Assembly: GCA_016708125.1 (NCBI GenBank)
Contig: JADJGF010000001.1
Span: 1,138,001 to 1,202,000 of the forward strand
Length of the DNA: 64,000 nucleotides
Reading direction: 5' to 3'
DNA from: Ignavibacteriota bacterium
Lineage (GTDB): Bacteria > Bacteroidota > Ignavibacteria > Ignavibacteriales > Melioribacteraceae
Below the pieces are notes generated by a model that did no database searches, was not told the DNA's origin, and saw only the letters and a program-made list of their open reading frames with translations. Position numbers and translations under genes: made by a program. Of the stretch, positions 26,590 to 36,185 are shown piece after piece; positions within the stretch are counted from its first letter, which is position 1, and every line of letters begins with the position of its first letter.

Positions 26590-28053
26590 TTAGAAATTTT
26601 TGTTTTTATTTTGTCTTGCTAAAACTTCAAAAGTTCTAATTCTATCTTTATACAAATTATTTGCATTAACTTTCTCAATATCCAAATCAGAATCGGAATT
26701 TCCTTCCCATCTTCTGCACAAATAAATCGGTTCGTAAATTCTGCCAATTTGATAATTGCGAGAAATCTCCAATCCAACCGAATAATCTTCTCCGTAACTT
26801 ACATTTGGAATTTTAATTTCACGCAAAACCGGCGTATAAAATGCACGCGGCGCGCCTAATCCATTTATTCTCAAAGCATTATTTTTTCCGTTATCCGGCG
26901 TCCATTCTTTGTGATCAATAATTCCAGGCGGAATTTCTTCCAATTTAAAATTTGTTAATTTATAAGAGCCAATAACCATCGCACATTTTTCTTCGTAAAA
27001 TTTATCAACAATTTTTTGAATTGTATTTTCATTAAAGTATAAATCATCGCTGTCTAATTGAATTGAAAATCTTCCGCATTTTTCATTCATAATTCCTTCG
27101 TTCCAGCATCCGCCGATTTGCAAATCTTTCCTTTCGGGAATTATATGAATTACTCTTTTATCATTTTCTGCAAAACTTTTAATTGTTTCCGAAGTTCCGT
27201 CATCAGAATGATTATCAACAATTATTAAATTGAAATTATATTCGGTTTTCTGATTTAGTACTGATTTTATTGCATCTCCAATTGTTTTGTTGCGATTTTT
27301 AACCGGAATAATGACCGAAGCTTCAAATTCAAAATTATGATTATCTATTTCAATTTTTTGAAAATCAGAATCTAAAAATGCGTTAATGTTTTTTAAATGT
27401 TTTGTTACTACATTTTCCATTTCAATTTGATTTTGCCGATTTTTAGGATCAACATAATCAAACATTTTTTCGCCGCTTTTTCTATTATCATCTTCATTTG
27501 TTGTGTAAAGAAATTCGGGAATTCTAATTATTGGATACTTTTCCGAAATTGCTAAACGCAGATTATACAATCCCGCAGAATTGTAATTTTCGGAAAAATT
27601 ATTTACAGCTACTTTTAAAGCATTTGTGTTAAGTAATAAAACCGGACCAAAATCGAAATCATCGCGCAAACTTCCTAACTGATAATCTATAAGCGGATGT
27701 TTAGAAATTACATTTTCTTTTTCTTCATTGAAATTTGAGTAAACTATTCCGGCTTGTGTATTTTTTGCAACATTAAGCATTCTTTCTAAACTATATTTTC
27801 CAAAATTTATAAAAGTGCTTTTGGTAATAAATAAGATGAAATCGCATGTGGAATTCTCTGCAATTAATTTTATTGCTTTCGTAGAAAAAATATTTGAAGA
27901 TATTAGTTGATTGCTATTTTTGAATTCAAGATTTTCCTCGTTTACTAATACATATATTGAATTAATTAGTTGAGATTGATTAAGAGAATTTTCTGTTCTA
28001 TCAAAAATTACTTTGTTAAAACCCGGTAAAAATACATCGATTTTGTTATTCAT
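26590..28053 (-). CDS. Glycosyltransferase family 2 protein
   Basis: A 487-residue protein. The N-terminal 240 residues contain a degenerate GT-A-like part with no clear catalytic motif. A canonical GT2 domain begins at VIIPVKNRNKTIGDAIKSV near residue 248, continues with the nucleotide-binding LIIVDNHSDDGTS, and has the metal-binding QLDSDDLYF (a DxD-like motif) near residue 335. C-terminal GEDYSVGLEISR matches the ED acceptor/catalytic-base region of GT2 enzymes. No membrane segments, so it is probably cytoplasmic. The donor and acceptor sugars are unknown. The double-length layout suggests duplication of the fold, with only the second copy catalytic. It precedes the DUF4922-type gene on the same strand, which may act on a related nucleotide sugar; that link is inferred. 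Confidence 0.87.
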   Translation of the reverse strand: MNNKIDVFLPGFNKVIFDRTENSLNQSQLINSIYVLVNEENLEFKNSNQLISSNIFSTKAIKLIAENSTCDFILFITKSTFINFGKYSLERMLNVAKNTQAGIVYSNFNEEKENVISKHPLIDYQLGSLRDDFDFGPVLLLNTNALKVAVNNFSENYNSAGLYNLRLAISEKYPIIRIPEFLYTTNEDDNRKSGEKMFDYVDPKNRQNQIEMENVVTKHLKNINAFLDSDFQKIEIDNHNFEFEASVIIPVKNRNKTIGDAIKSVLNQKTEYNFNLIIVDNHSDDGTSETIKSFAENDKRVIHIIPERKDLQIGGCWNEGIMNEKCGRFSIQLDSDDLYFNENTIQKIVDKFYEEKCAMVIGSYKLTNFKLEEIPPGIIDHKEWTPDNGKNNALRINGLGAPRAFYTPVLREIKIPNVSYGEDYSVGLEISRNYQIGRIYEPIYLCRRWEGNSDSDLDIEKVNANNLYKDRIRTFEVLARQNKNKNF

Positions 28054-28382
28054 AATTTTTCAATATTTAAGTTTATAATTATTTAAAAAAGATTTCAGAA
28101 ATTAAAAATTAACAAAATCGTTGGTAATAATTTGTTTTTTTAATAATAAGACATTGTATAATTTTAAGAGCAGATTTATTTTAGAAAAACAGAAAAGATT
28201 TTTTTTAATTTGTAATGATAACAGTCACAAGTAATTATTTTCATTATAATAAGTTTGTTATAGTTAAAAACACAAAAGAATAATATTATAATTTCTTTGC
28301 AGTTATTTAATTTCTTATTATTTTGACAAACAAATTACTATTTAAAAACACATTTTAATCATCTTAAAAAGGGGAATTATTC
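28054..28382. promoter_or_regulatory. Divergent promoter region, AT-rich
   Basis: A 329-base gap between the leftward glycosyltransferase and the rightward barrel genes. No gene is visible. A TTGTATAAT sequence at 28154-28162 could be a -10 element. AAAGGGG at 28369-28375 is the ribosome-binding site for the first barrel gene. Confidence 0.35.
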
Positions 28383-28910
28383 ATGAAAAAAACAGTTCTA
28401 ATTTTAGCTCTTTTATCTTTTTTTGTAATTACAATTAATGCACAAGAAGGTAAAATGCACGTTGGCGGACAAGTTGGTATTTCTCTTCCTATGGGAGATT
28501 TTGGCGATGCTGCAAATATGGGTTTTGGATTTTTAGGTAATTTCTATTATGGAATTAACCAAAATATCGATTTAACCGGATCTGTTGGTTATACTTCTTG
28601 GGGAACAGATGCTGATGGAGCTTCATTTAGTAATGTTCCAATTGTTGTTGGAGGAAGATATTATTTCCAAAGATCAAGTTTAACACCTTATGCAACTGCT
28701 GAATTAGGAGTTAACAATTTAAGTTTCACATACGATAGCGAATTTTTTGGGGAATATTCAGCAACAAGTTCTGATTTTGGATTGGGAATTGGCGGCGGAT
28801 TCTTATATGCTTTAGGAAATATGGATCTTGATGTAAACGCAAAAATTAATATTATCAGCGATTCAAATAATTTAACAGTTTTTGCGGGATTAAGATTCCC
28901 AATTAACTAA
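28383..28910 (+). CDS. Small outer-membrane beta-barrel protein
   Basis: A 175-residue protein with a clean Sec signal peptide cleaved near residue 20 (ITINAQ). The mature part is a Gly-rich, eight-strand-like barrel (VGGQVGISLPMGDFGDAA, then alternating strands ending in FAGLRFPIN) of the OmpX/OmpW-like porin-fold group common in Bacteroidota. It is paralogous to the gene at 29667: both open with a LPMGDF or IPIGDF motif and share a YTSWG or YISWG strand. AAAGGGG precedes the ATG. It lies 28 bases before the next barrel gene, so the two form an operon. The role is likely structural or adhesive; a specific function is not inferable. Confidence 0.85.
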   Translation: MKKTVLILALLSFFVITINAQEGKMHVGGQVGISLPMGDFGDAANMGFGFLGNFYYGINQNIDLTGSVGYTSWGTDADGASFSNVPIVVGGRYYFQRSSLTPYATAELGVNNLSFTYDSEFFGEYSATSSDFGLGIGGGFLYALGNMDLDVNAKINIISDSNNLTVFAGLRFPIN

Positions 28911-28938
28911 TAAATACTTTTTAATTCTTGGAGAAAAT

Positions 28939-29487
28939 ATGAAAAAAATAGCAGTCCTTTTGTTAAGTTTAACATTATTATCAAGCGTTAGTTTTGCACA
29001 ATTTGAAGTTGGAAAATCCCACGCCGGTCCATCATTAAGTATTGGTTTTGGCGGATGGGGGATGGGTTTTGGCGCTGATTATGAATACGGAATGAGTTTA
29101 AAAGAAATCGGTGTTGATGCTCCAGGTACATTAGGCGTTGGCGGTATTTTCAGATATTATAATTGGAGTGAAGATTTCTTCTATGGTGAATGGAGCTACA
29201 CGGATATTATTATTGGAGCTCAAGCTAACTATCATTTTAAATTGGAAAATAGTAAAATCGATCCTTGGTTAGGCGTTGTATTAGGATTTGATATTGATTC
29301 TTATTCTTATGATAGCAAAGTAGGATACGATGATTATGATTATAATACTTCTTCAGGCGGCGGATTATTTTTTAACGGTAATGCTGGTGTAAGATATTGG
29401 TTTTCACCAAATATGGCTGCAAGAGCTGGTTTTGGTTTTGGAAATTTAGTTAGCTCATTAATTATCGGCGTTGATTTTAAATTCTAA
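28939..29487 (+). CDS. Small outer-membrane beta-barrel protein
   Basis: A 182-residue exported protein with signal peptide 1-21 (SVSFAQ) and a Gly/Tyr/Asp-rich mature part of alternating strands ending in GVDFKF, the terminal aromatic expected of outer-membrane barrels. Loop segments rich in Tyr and Asp (YDDYDYNTS near residues 133-141) would face outward. It is only distantly similar to the neighbouring barrels. A GGAGAAAAT ribosome-binding site precedes the ATG. It is the second gene of the operon starting at 28383 and is followed by a good terminator. No specific function is assigned. Confidence 0.83.
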   Translation: MKKIAVLLLSLTLLSSVSFAQFEVGKSHAGPSLSIGFGGWGMGFGADYEYGMSLKEIGVDAPGTLGVGGIFRYYNWSEDFFYGEWSYTDIIIGAQANYHFKLENSKIDPWLGVVLGFDIDSYSYDSKVGYDDYDYNTSSGGGLFFNGNAGVRYWFSPNMAARAGFGFGNLVSSLIIGVDFKF

Positions 29488-29510
29488 TATAACTTTTCAA
29501 ACTTTATTTG

Positions 29511-29548
29511 ATGCGGTTAGTTTTAAAAATTAACCGCATTTTTTTTGC
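29511..29548 (+). terminator. Rho-independent terminator after the barrel operon
   Basis: Nine-base arms ATGCGGTTA (29511-29519) and TAACCGCAT (29531-29539), then eight T residues. It ends the two-gene barrel operon. Confidence 0.88.
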
Positions 29549-29666
29549 TTCTTTTAAACAACAATTTATTAAATTCTTACCATCTAATTATAAAAACTTA
29601 CTAAATAATAAATACAACTCTATTTTATCAACAAACTCAATGTTCTTTTTATTGGGAGGAATTTAA

Positions 29667-30248
29667 ATGAAAAAAATATTAACAATTTTTATTGCGTTTT
29701 TTATGTTCTCCAACTTTTCATTTGCGCAAATGAGCAATATGGCAGTTGGGTTAAATGGAACTTTATCAATTCCAATTGGAGATTTTAATGATGTAGCCAA
29801 AATGGGTTACGGTGTTGCCGGATCATTCTTTTATGATCTTTCCGATTATTTCCAATTTACCGGAACTTTGGGATATATTTCTTGGGGCGGCGATAAAATT
29901 GAAATTGGAAATACAACTTTGGAAGCTACTGAACCCGCTACTTCAATTCCAATTTTAGTTGGAGCAAGATATTATTTGGATGATAAAGAATTGAATCCTT
30001 ATATCAGCGGTGAATTAGGATTACATGTTTTTACTGTTGCCGGTACAAAATCTGAAATAGATGGAATTGAAACTGATAAAGTTAAAGGTGATACAAATCC
30101 TTATTTTGGTTTTGGACTTGGCGGCGGTTTTGTTTATGAATTAAGCAACGATATAAAAGTTGATGGCAATTTACAATACAATATTATAAATGCTGAAGAA
30201 GCCATTGGTCATTTTGCTTTAGAAATTGGTTTTATAGTTGGTATATGA
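29667..30248 (+). CDS. Small outer-membrane beta-barrel protein, paralogue of the 28383 gene
   Basis: A 193-residue exported protein with signal peptide 1-20 (NFSFAQ), preceded by GGGAGGAA. The mature part opens with a short strand then LSIPIGDFNDVAKMGYGVAGSF, directly comparable to the protein at 28383, and shares its GYISWG strand and the GARYYLDDKELNPY strand-turn. It has its own promoter region after the terminator at 29511-29548 and ends before a 28-base palindrome. It is probably a member of a small OmpW/OmpX-like family duplicated locally. No specific function is assigned. Confidence 0.85.
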   Translation: MKKILTIFIAFFMFSNFSFAQMSNMAVGLNGTLSIPIGDFNDVAKMGYGVAGSFFYDLSDYFQFTGTLGYISWGGDKIEIGNTTLEATEPATSIPILVGARYYLDDKELNPYISGELGLHVFTVAGTKSEIDGIETDKVKGDTNPYFGFGLGGGFVYELSNDIKVDGNLQYNIINAEEAIGHFALEIGFIVGI

Positions 30249-30258
30249 TTTTAAACAT

Positions 30259-30286
30259 GTAGAGACGCAATATATTGCGTCTCTAC
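30259..30286. terminator. Perfect 28-base palindrome between convergent genes
   Basis: Arms of 14 bases (GTAGAGACGCAATA and its complement) with no loop bases. It sits 11 bases after the barrel stop and nine bases before the convergent T9SS gene's stop. It probably terminates both transcripts. The GTAGAGACGC arm resembles dispersed palindromes of other phyla, so it may also be a mobile repeat. Confidence 0.6.
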
Positions 30287-30295
30287 AACATAATT

Positions 30296-33200
30296 TTATT
30301 TTATCAATAACATTTTTCTTGTTTCGGTAAATTTATCCGTTTCCAATCTATAAAAATAAATTCCGCTGGATAAATTTATTGCATTAAAACTAACTTGATA
30401 TTTTCCGGCAGATTTTGTTCCATTAATTAAATTTGCAATTTCTTTTCCCAATGCGTCAAATATTTTTAATGTAACATTTGATTTTTGCGGTAAAGAAAAT
30501 TCTATTTGTGTAGATGGATTAAATGGATTCGGATAATTTTGTGCTAAATTATATTCAGTTGGAATTGTTGAAGTTTGTATTACATCAACCAAATAATCAA
30601 TTGGAATTGTAAAATTTCCGCCATTTGTGCTAATGCTAACTTGACCCGTATAATTTCCAACATTTAAATTTTGTGCATTAAGCGTTAATGTAATTGTCTG
30701 CGAAGAATTTGGCTGAATTGATCCGCTTGAAGGATTTACAGTTACCAAATCTGTATTAGTGCCTGTCCCTAAAGTTCCAAAAGGTCTAATTAAAAAAGCA
30801 CCGTTTTCAAAACCGGAAATGGAATTAATATTTACAAATGTTTGATTATCTTCATTATAATAATAACTATTATTTGTGCTAACTCCGTCATAATCAGTGC
30901 CGGCGGGATAAAAAATATCATTATCGCTTGAGATTAAAATGTAAAAAGATTCTCCATCGTTAAACGAAATTGTAGGAGTTAAATTAATTTTATACCACAT
31001 TCCAGCAGAAGAAAGAGAAAGATCAAGTTCACCAAAATCCAAAGTATTAAAATCTCCGTCTAAAATTTCGAGATATATTGGATTTGTACTAACTCCTTCT
31101 GTTCTCATATAAAATTCGAATGAATCCATTTCAAAATTATATCCGGAAAGTGTAAATTTATTCATCCAAGTAAATTTTGCGCTTCCTCCAAATCCATCAT
31201 CACCAAATCCTATAAATGAATCCGAACTTGCATCTCCGTCATCAAGATATAAATAATCGTCTCCTAAAATTGTGTTTGGTTTTTCAAAACTTGAATTTGG
31301 ATTTATTATTGATTTCACATTGCTGTTAGTCGATTCGGAAAATTTAAAATCTCTATCAAATCTATTGGATAATTTATTTTTTAAATTTCCCTTTTCTAAA
31401 TTGTAAACATTGGAATTTTGTTTGCTTAAAGATCCGCCAAAACTTCCGCTAACAGAAACATTGAAATTTAATACTGATTCACCTGTATTACTTAAGACAA
31501 AACTTGTATTTCCTGTAGAACCCGGATTAGACTGCAAAGTTAAATTACTTACGTTTACAGAAGCAACTGCAGCACCGCCTACTTCGGCACTTGCAACAAA
31601 TATACCTCTTCCGTGAGTTCCCGCTACAATTCTTCCATCTGATCTTCTTGCGGAAAGATAATTTACAATTACGTTTCCAATTGTTTTTGAGCCTTCAAGA
31701 ATCCAATTTGTACTATTTCCATTCAAAGTATTTGTTGAATAAATTCCTGTGCTCGTGGCAACGAAATACATAGTTCCGCTTTGAGTCGGCAAAACACTTC
31801 CCGCTCTAATCGATGGTCCCGGATTATTTGCATCACCGGTTAAATTTCCTTCAACGGCAGTAAAGTTTTGTCCGCCATCAGATGAATGAAAAATTCCAAC
31901 AATATTATAGTTTGACATTACAACAATTATTTCATCGGCATCATCCGGATTTATTGCAATATTGTGAATATATGAATTTTCCGAAGCTCCGGGAATTGAT
32001 AATTCTACAGCTCCGGAAGTTGATGTATTTGCATTATCCAGTTTATATATTTTTGGCGCTTGCGGAGTTTGTGAAATATTTGAAGCGGCATAATATAATC
32101 TGTGCTGAGGATTACTTTCCGAAATTGATAATGTTGAAATAATATAACCTTCTGCAACACTAAGATTTGTAAGTTCACTCCAACCCTGAGTAATTCCTTG
32201 TTCAAACGATTGGTTTACCGGCAAAGTGCTTAATTCACTATTTCTCCAAAGTGAACTTCCCGCCGGATACAGCATAATATTTTCTTCATTTGGATCAACA
32301 ACATACGGATTTATAAACGATTGGTTTAGTGCACTTTGCGGTGTAATATTGCTCCATCCATTACTTCTTGATGGATTTCCATTTGCATCATAATTTACTC
32401 TTAAAACCGCACCGTTTTGTGCAGAAGTGTAGCAAAAATTATTTGCAAAATAAGCAAAACTTCCGTCACCGCTGCTTACATCTTCAGATTCTGAAGTTGA
32501 TGTTCCGTTAAAAGTAAAAAACGGACTTCCATTATCCTGGGTTCCGCCCATAATTCTATTATCGCCAGCATCGTTTGGCTGAGTAACCATATAAAATTGT
32601 GTAACGTTGTAGCCGTTGTTTTTATCTTCCCAAGGAAATACATCTGCATAATTTGTTTGGGTAATATCAGATGTATAAGACAAACCGCCGTCATGTCCCC
32701 ACCACATTGCTTTTGGGTTTGTTGGATTAAAAGCGAATGTGTGAATATCCGAATGAAAATTTGGATATTGGAAATGAAATAAATGGTATCCGCCAATCCA
32801 ATCTAATTTAACATCATCCGGTTTTGTTGCAAAACCATCGGTTGATCTAAACAAACTTGTTCCGCCGATTAATACAAAATTTTCGTTATCCGGTTTTACT
32901 GCAACTACCATATTGTAATTATTTTGTGTGTGGATAAAATCTTCAAAATCATTTCCGAAGTTTGGCATATTTGCAGATCTATCTTCTGAACTTCCTGTAG
33001 AAACATTTATTTTATGAAATCTTACATCGTCATACTTTTCATCAATTGAAGCTCCGGTGTACGTCATTACATAACAAGTGTTTGCATTTGAAGGAGCCAA
33101 AGTAATTATACTTCTTAAATGTGTTTCCGGAAATGTAGCTGGCGTAATATTTGTCCAATTTGCACCATCATTTGTCGATTTATAAACACCTGGATTATTT

Positions 33201-34087
33201 GCTGGTGTGGTTCCGGAAAATGACGAAGAAATTACAGCCACAAGAGTTCCATTACTTGCTACATCAATATCTGCATAAATATGATTATTACTTCCACCTA
33301 ATGCTAATCCGAAAGTATTTCCGCCATCTGTAGATTTTAAGATTCCAAAAGCGTGTGAAGCAATAAATACTGTTCCGGTTGTTGGACTAACAATTATTTT
33401 AGAAACGTAATCATAAGGTGTATTAAATACAGTTGGATTTGTATCTTTTGCATTGGGTAATAAATTCCAAGTTTCTCCGTTATCTTCTGATTTATAAATT
33501 CCGCCGCCGGTAAAATATGAAGTAAATCCTAAATCTTGTCCGGAGCCATTAAATTCACCGCTCGAATAATACCAAGTATTAGTTTTTCCGGATCTTGTAT
33601 CTTGCGCTAATGAAGTAACACTTAAAATGTGAGAAGTGGAACTTTTCAGATTCCAAGTTGCGCCGTTATCTGTAGATTTCCAAATTCCTCCGGAAACACC
33701 TCCGGCAATAATTGTATTAGAGTTTGCAATATCAATTGCTAAAGCACGAGTTCTTCCGCCAACATCATTTGGTCCGGCTTCTTTCCAAATTAATTCATTT
33801 ACATCATTATTTTTTTGCAGACTTTTATTTCTAATTTCAAGATCATTTGCAAATTTTAATTCACGCTGTCTTATATTTTGCGGAATTTTATTTGTTGCCG
33901 GATCACGTAAAATCATATTAAAATATTCTTCTCTGCCTTTTTTGGCTTTAATTCCGGATTTTGGCGAAGAAGTTGATCTTAATCGTTGAATTGAATTTTT
34001 TTTCAAATATGTTTTTTCAGCAGAAAAAAATGTAAATACCGAAAAGAACAAAATTGCTAAAGAAATATATTGTAAAAATTTTCGCAT
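30296..34087 (-). CDS. Large secreted Asp-box (BNR/VPS10-like) repeat protein with T9SS sorting domain
   Basis: A 1,263-residue secreted protein. A signal peptide occupies about residues 1-22. Asp-box turns of the form S-x-D-x-G-x-T-W recur (IWKSTDNGATWN, IYKSEDNGETWN, ILKSTDGGNTF, GIFHSSDGGQNF), predicting one or more beta propellers over roughly residues 100-800 as in sortilin-like or xyloglucanase proteins. An Ig-like or ASH-type stretch follows (near 830-880), then a jelly-roll-like segment (about 940-1,090). The final 80 residues are a type A T9SS sorting domain with NYPNPFNPST and SSGIYFYRLETD. It should be exported across the outer membrane and anchored or released. No catalytic residues are evident, so binding or glycan recognition is possible. 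A strong AGGGGG ribosome-binding site precedes the ATG, 16 bases after a lipoprotein gene. Confidence 0.9.
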   Translation of the reverse strand: MRKFLQYISLAILFFSVFTFFSAEKTYLKKNSIQRLRSTSSPKSGIKAKKGREEYFNMILRDPATNKIPQNIRQRELKFANDLEIRNKSLQKNNDVNELIWKEAGPNDVGGRTRALAIDIANSNTIIAGGVSGGIWKSTDNGATWNLKSSTSHILSVTSLAQDTRSGKTNTWYYSSGEFNGSGQDLGFTSYFTGGGIYKSEDNGETWNLLPNAKDTNPTVFNTPYDYVSKIIVSPTTGTVFIASHAFGILKSTDGGNTFGLALGGSNNHIYADIDVASNGTLVAVISSSFSGTTPANNPGVYKSTNDGANWTNITPATFPETHLRSIITLAPSNANTCYVMTYTGASIDEKYDDVRFHKINVSTGSSEDRSANMPNFGNDFEDFIHTQNNYNMVVAVKPDNENFVLIGGTSLFRSTDGFATKPDDVKLDWIGGYHLFHFQYPNFHSDIHTFAFNPTNPKAMWWGHDGGLSYTSDITQTNYADVFPWEDKNNGYNVTQFYMVTQPNDAGDNRIMGGTQDNGSPFFTFNGTSTSESEDVSSGDGSFAYFANNFCYTSAQNGAVLRVNYDANGNPSRSNGWSNITPQSALNQSFINPYVVDPNEENIMLYPAGSSLWRNSELSTLPVNQSFEQGITQGWSELTNLSVAEGYIISTLSISESNPQHRLYYAASNISQTPQAPKIYKLDNANTSTSGAVELSIPGASENSYIHNIAINPDDADEIIVVMSNYNIVGIFHSSDGGQNFTAVEGNLTGDANNPGPSIRAGSVLPTQSGTMYFVATSTGIYSTNTLNGNSTNWILEGSKTIGNVIVNYLSARRSDGRIVAGTHGRGIFVASAEVGGAAVASVNVSNLTLQSNPGSTGNTSFVLSNTGESVLNFNVSVSGSFGGSLSKQNSNVYNLEKGNLKNKLSNRFDRDFKFSESTNSNVKSIINPNSSFEKPNTILGDDYLYLDDGDASSDSFIGFGDDGFGGSAKFTWMNKFTLSGYNFEMDSFEFYMRTEGVSTNPIYLEILDGDFNTLDFGELDLSLSSAGMWYKINLTPTISFNDGESFYILISSDNDIFYPAGTDYDGVSTNNSYYYNEDNQTFVNINSISGFENGAFLIRPFGTLGTGTNTDLVTVNPSSGSIQPNSSQTITLTLNAQNLNVGNYTGQVSISTNGGNFTIPIDYLVDVIQTSTIPTEYNLAQNYPNPFNPSTQIEFSLPQKSNVTLKIFDALGKEIANLINGTKSAGKYQVSFNAINLSSGIYFYRLETDKFTETRKMLLIK

Positions 34088-34103
34088 ATTTTCCCCCTAA
34101 TAG

Positions 34104-34523
34104 TTATTCTGATATTTTAATTATTCTCCATTTTGTAACATTTTCTTCTCCCATTCCACCCGGTAAAGTTGCAATTGTAATTAAAAGTTCTTCATTATTT
34201 ACTTTTGCACTATCTAATTTTTCTTTATGAAAATCTTTAATTTCCAATTCCAATTCAGAATTTGCAGAAATAGGTTTTGTGGAAGATCCATATTTTTTAA
34301 CAGAATTTACTTTAATAACACAAAAAGACTTTTTCTCTTTTTCATAAATATCTGTAACAATGCATTTTACTTCTGCGGTTCCGGGCGCGGGTGAAATAAT
34401 ATTGTTTTTTTTCGCCATTGAAATTTCTTCTTCTTTTAATTCATTTTGAGTTGTACAGCAATTTGTGAGTGTAAAAAGAATTGACATTGCAACTAAGCTT
34501 TTTAGGATTTTTGTTGAAAGCAT
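34104..34523 (-). CDS. Predicted lipoprotein of unknown function
   Basis: A 139-residue exported protein with a lipobox LTNC, giving lipid attachment at about Cys22, followed by a second Cys. The mature part is small and mixed alpha/beta, with several beta strands (KCIVTDIYEKEKKSFCVIKV) and a Gly-rich LPGGMGEEN turn. I do not recognise a family. It lies 16 bases upstream of the large T9SS-exported protein on the same strand, so the two are probably co-transcribed. It may be an accessory envelope protein for that product; this is inference from position only. Confidence 0.75.
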   Translation of the reverse strand: MLSTKILKSLVAMSILFTLTNCCTTQNELKEEEISMAKKNNIISPAPGTAEVKCIVTDIYEKEKKSFCVIKVNSVKKYGSSTKPISANSELELEIKDFHKEKLDSAKVNNEELLITIATLPGGMGEENVTKWRIIKISE

Positions 34524-34689
34524 TAATTTCTCCGTTTTATCGAAAATTATTTGATTATAATTTTGACTTGTTTAATAAAGGATTGAATGTCTAAATATAA
34601 TTATCGATTTTAATTTATAAAAATAAAATCAATAATATTGTGATAAAACTCTAATTAATATTTATAAATCATGAAAATATTTTAAAAAC

Positions 34690-34718
34690 AATGAGCCCTC
34701 GGAAAAAGAGGACTCATT
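34690..34718 (-). terminator. Rho-independent terminator of the 34758-35825 pair
   Basis: Eleven-base arms at 34690-34700 and 34708-34718 (AATGAG...CTCATT) with one mismatch. Read on the minus strand the stem is followed by GTTTTTAAAAT. It lies 40 bases after the lipoprotein stop. Confidence 0.8.
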
Positions 34719-34757
34719 AACTACGGTGGAGGGAAACTTAAATTTTTAGTTTACCCT

Positions 34758-35174
34758 TTATCTAACTGTAAAGTTAGAATTAACGCTAAATGTTTGATTA
34801 TTACTTGCCAATGTTCCTTCAAATTGAAATGTCCACTGTTGACCGTTTTCAACTCCAACATATTCTTGCAGTAAAACTGCTTCATTTGCATTGTACACTG
34901 TTGCTCCATCCCCTTGTAGAACATCTGTAAATTGTTGCGCCGGAAGACTTACTGTCACTTTTGTAATTTTTACCGAAACACTTGGTGCGGCGGTAAAGTA
35001 AATTCCCCCTTGTTCTCCTTGAGAAGTTCCTATTGTAAAAGTTACACTTCCAGTTCCACCGCCGCCAATTCCGCCAATACCACCTCCGGTTGGATTTGTA
35101 ATTCCGGCACTGTCATCACAAGATGTTATTGCTAAAAATAAGATTGGCAAAAAATATATAATTATTTTTTTCAT
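34758..35174 (-). CDS. Small predicted lipoprotein with Gly-rich linker
   Basis: A 138-residue exported protein with a lipobox ending at Cys19 (AITSC). After the cysteine comes a flexible Gly/Thr-rich linker (about residues 28-45) and a compact beta-sandwich-like domain of about 90 residues (VSVKITKVTVSLPAQQF, then WTFQFEGTLASNNQTFSV). The fold suggests an Ig-like or fibronectin-like binding module at the cell surface, but no family is recognised. A GGGAA ribosome-binding site precedes the ATG. It lies 24 bases after the barrel gene at 35199 on the same strand and is closed by the terminator at 34690, so the two form an operon. Confidence 0.78.
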   Translation of the reverse strand: MKKIIIYFLPILFLAITSCDDSAGITNPTGGGIGGIGGGGTGSVTFTIGTSQGEQGGIYFTAAPSVSVKITKVTVSLPAQQFTDVLQGDGATVYNANEAVLLQEYVGVENGQQWTFQFEGTLASNNQTFSVNSNFTVR

Positions 35175-35198
35175 ATTAATTCCCTATTATTTTATGAT

Positions 35199-35825
35199 TT
35201 AAAGACCAAATTTTACCGAAACTCCCATTTTAAGACTTAAAGTACTATTACTTACTCCCGGGAAATTGTATGTGTTTGTTAACGGAACATAAACTATAAA
35301 ATCTGTTCCCAAAGCAATCGTTGGTGAAACCTTAAAATTATAACCGGTACCGACAGCTATATCAAATTTTACGGATTTTGTATCAAAATTTACCGGCTGA
35401 ACTACGGGAGCTTGTCCCGTTACAACTTGACTTGTTTCGCCGCTTGAGCTTAATTTTATTGCAATTGATGGTCCGCCAACAAGATAAAATCCACTGAATT
35501 CTGCTTTGAACATTGGATCAATTGATAAATATGAAAGTGATAAAGATTGCTCAACCGTAGTTGTCTGAATCGTTTGAGAATTTGAGAAATTCTTCATATC
35601 AAACAATGTGAGATTTGTTAAAAGACCAATACTATTTGTGAACGACATATCTATTGCCGCTCCAATTCCAACTCCAATTCCGTTATAGGATCCGGTTAAT
35701 CCGTTTTGATTGTAAATATTCAGATTTCCGGTTATTCTTGGTCCAATTTTTACATTTTGCGCAAGTGAAATTGTTGAAGCAATAAAAAAGATTAAAAGAA
35801 TTTGTTTGGTTAATAATTTTTGCAT
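35199..35825 (-). CDS. PorT-like outer-membrane beta-barrel protein
   Basis: A 208-residue exported protein with a signal peptide cleaved near residue 22 (TISLAQ) and a mature part of about eight amphipathic strands ending in VSVKFGL. The KIGPRITGNLN opening and GVGIGAAIDMSF strand resemble the PorT/OMP_b-brl family of small Bacteroidota barrels. A CGGAGGAAAAA ribosome-binding site precedes the ATG. The leader contains an inverted repeat (TATAGAG-like arms TATGAGAG at 35851-35858 and CTCTCATA at 35879-35886) that could form a stem. It is co-transcribed with the lipoprotein at 34758. Whether it serves type IX secretion is not certain. Confidence 0.8.
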   Translation of the reverse strand: MQKLLTKQILLIFFIASTISLAQNVKIGPRITGNLNIYNQNGLTGSYNGIGVGIGAAIDMSFTNSIGLLTNLTLFDMKNFSNSQTIQTTTVEQSLSLSYLSIDPMFKAEFSGFYLVGGPSIAIKLSSSGETSQVVTGQAPVVQPVNFDTKSVKFDIAVGTGYNFKVSPTIALGTDFIVYVPLTNTYNFPGVSNSTLSLKMGVSVKFGL

Positions 35826-36185
35826 TTTTTCCTCCGTTTGTAGTTTTGTTTATGAGAGTTTTAATCAATGAATTTTTTCTCTCATATCTACATGCGTAAA
35901 AGGAGGACAAAACAGCTCATTAAATTTGGAAAAAAGTGAAGACGTGTAAACGTAAAGAAGTAAAAACGTTGAGAAGTAGAAATGTTAAAACGTTACAAAA
36001 ATAAATTTGTAATTTCGATTCCGATGATTTTTATCGGAAGAGAAATCTCATATTTATCATTCCAATATTCCAACCTTTCGAGATTTGAGGAAAAATTAAA
36101 AACCTCGAAGGTTTGGTTATTAACAAAATAACTTGATTCAATTCAAATTATTTAATTAGTTTAAACATAAAATCAAGAAGATTAT
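35826..36185. repeat. Intergenic repeat region upstream of the A/C-rich genes
   Basis: No gene is visible. Besides the leader stem noted for the barrel gene, it holds a purine-rich run of near-repeats of AAACGTAAAG type (35936-35996), a GTAATTTCGATTCCGATG...GAGAAATCTC copy of the dispersed repeat (36009-36049, with an internal TCCGAT/ATCGGA hairpin), and an inverted repeat of AACCTTTCGAG and CTCGAAGGTT (36070-36116). Similar elements recur on the far side of the two paralogues that follow. Confidence 0.65.
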
